A stretch of DNA of 7,907 nucleotides, taken from assembly GCA_027365375.1 (NCBI GenBank), contig DAHXNM010000167.1:1-7907 (forward strand), written 5' to 3'. The notes below the pieces were generated by a model that searched no databases, was not told the DNA's origin, and saw only the letters and a list, made by a program, of their open reading frames with translations. The stretch comes from Ferrimicrobium sp. (GTDB taxonomy: Bacteria; Actinomycetota; Acidimicrobiia; Acidimicrobiales; Acidimicrobiaceae). A program made the position numbers and the translations under genes. Shown here piece by piece: positions 6,945 to 7,907 of the stretch (positions are counted from its first letter, which is position 1; the number at the start of each line of letters is the position of its first letter).

Positions 6945-6967
6945 AGCACTAGATCGCTCTCAGTGCT
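6945..6967. promoter_or_regulatory. Inverted repeat upstream of the FAD-oxidase gene
   Basis: AGCACT at 6945-6950 and AGTGCT at 6962-6967 are exact reverse complements separated by eleven bases. They occupy most of the short gap between the cyclase stop and the oxidase start. The site could be an operator for a dimeric regulator of the oxidase/TPP pair, or a small hairpin in the leader. No regulator gene is adjacent and six-base arms can occur by chance. Confidence 0.3.
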
Positions 6968-6985
6968 GGACGGCTGGCGGCGCCT

Positions 6986-7907
6986 TTAGTCCGGCTGATG
7001 GTCTGTGGCCAGTTCCCGAAGCTGACTCTGATGATGGCGTTTGTCAACGTAGAGTGCCTTGTCTGCCAGCACCATGGTTTCGTCGAGACTAGAGGAACCT
7101 ATCCAAGGAGCGAGCCCAAAGGAGAATGAGCAGGGCATCGCTGACTGAAGTCGCTGTAGCTGTTCGAGCAGGACCTCGCGTTCCATCGAGATAGCGACCA
7201 TCGCGAACTCGTCACCACCTATGCGGGCGAGAATCGTCTCCCTTGGGAGGTGTTGCTTGAGGATTTTGGCTGTTTGACGGAGAATCTCATCGCCTTCTAG
7301 GTGGCCATGTTGATCATTTATCGTCTTGAAACCATCCAGGTCTAGCAGTGCGACATAGGTGGTCTGGTTGTTGCGCTGAACTCCTGTTGCTAGGGCCAAG
7401 CGAAAAAACCCCGTGCGATTCAAAATTTCGGTAAGGCCGTCAGTCTCCGCCCGCCGGCGGAGAGCTCGTATTAGAAGTTGGAGTGCTATGCTTGCGCACC
7501 ATGCAACCAGGAGGATGCGAATTGTTGTAAACCAAGGGTGTAGCACTGACGACAGCGCGGTAGCGATGATTACTCCCACCGTCATCACCGTCGCTAGGGT
7601 AAAAAATGATCGTGCTGTCGCGAAGCAGGCAGCGTAGACGGCTATCCAGGGGAGGGCAACGAGATCGGTCGCGAGACCGATCTGGGTGTGCGTCACTGTG
7701 ACCAGTGCCGAGAGTTCAAAGACCATAAAGATCAGGATGGAAAGTTGAAACAAGGGTCGTGATCCAAGCCTCCATCGTAGAATAGCTACTGTGAGCAGAG
7801 CGTTGGTGATGCTAACGCTGAGGTTTAGTCCAGTCGGTACATTCACACTCATAGGCGTGAGGGCGACTAGAAAGCAGGCGATGGCGCCACCTGCACTCAG
7901 TAGACCT
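6986..7907 (-). CDS. Membrane-anchored GGDEF diguanylate cyclase, N-terminus cut by window edge
   Basis: Counting from the ATG at 7852, about five hydrophobic segments lie within residues 10-130. They are followed by a basic stretch (IRALRRRAE) and a GGDEF domain from about 136 to 272. That domain has DGLTEILNRTGFF (138-150), LLDLDGFKTIND (169-180; D171 is a metal ligand), RIGGDEF (210-216) and the closing helix ADKALYVDKR. All active-site residues are present, so it should make cyclic di-GMP at the inner membrane. The inhibitory RxxD site, expected at 203-206, reads PRET and is missing. The frame stays open for 18 more codons from ATG 7852 to the window edge, reading as another hydrophobic helix (GAIACFLVALTP). 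The real start is therefore probably outside and the gene is partial. The N-terminal sensor resembles no domain I can name with certainty. Confidence 0.9.
   Translation of the reverse strand, partial: GLLSAGGAIACFLVALTPMSVNVPTGLNLSVSITNALLTVAILRWRLGSRPLFQLSILIFMVFELSALVTVTHTQIGLATDLVALPWIAVYAACFATARSFFTLATVMTVGVIIATALSSVLHPWFTTIRILLVAWCASIALQLLIRALRRRAETDGLTEILNRTGFFRLALATGVQRNNQTTYVALLDLDGFKTINDQHGHLEGDEILRQTAKILKQHLPRETILARIGGDEFAMVAISMEREVLLEQLQRLQSAMPCSFSFGLAPWIGSSSLDETMVLADKALYVDKRHHQSQLRELATDHQPD

Overview
The window looks like chromosomal sequence from a bacterium, most plausibly an actinobacterium of moderate GC (about mid-50s percent by eye). An Acidimicrobiia-type acidophile such as Ferrimicrobium or Acidithrix would fit. 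This placement is an inference from the IlvX-like thiamine-diphosphate enzyme, the double PRC-barrel protein and the base composition. It was not tested by any search. No rRNA, tRNA, CRISPR array, complete mobile element or origin was recognised.

The left third (1-2426, plus strand) is a compact same-strand run. It holds the last 27 residues of a GGDEF protein, an HDOD-domain protein whose ATG overlaps the GGDEF stop by one base, and, 15 bp later, a full-length class I acyl-CoA synthetase. The first two are likely one signalling unit. The synthetase is close enough to share the transcript but has no obvious functional tie to it.

The middle (2427-3993) holds one gene, a minus-strand protein with two PRC-barrel repeats joined by a Gly/Met/Tyr-rich linker. 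It converges with the synthetase across a 202-bp gap that contains a hairpin next to its stop codon. Upstream of it lies a roughly 735-bp stretch with no convincing gene but with a cluster of overlapping inverted repeats at 3805-3876.

The right half (3994-7907, minus strand) reads, in transcription order: a membrane diguanylate cyclase whose frame runs off the right edge, a GlcD-like FAD-linked 2-hydroxyacid oxidase, and an IlvX/benzoylformate-decarboxylase-like thiamine-diphosphate enzyme. The last two overlap by four bases (ATGA). They suggest a two-step route in which a 2-hydroxyacid is oxidised to a 2-oxoacid, which is then decarboxylated or carboligated. The substrate is unknown.

Nothing here is clearly a new biological system. 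The best leads are the coupled oxidase/TPP pair, the nested inverted repeats in the gene-free stretch, and the presence of cyclic-di-GMP genes at both ends of the window.
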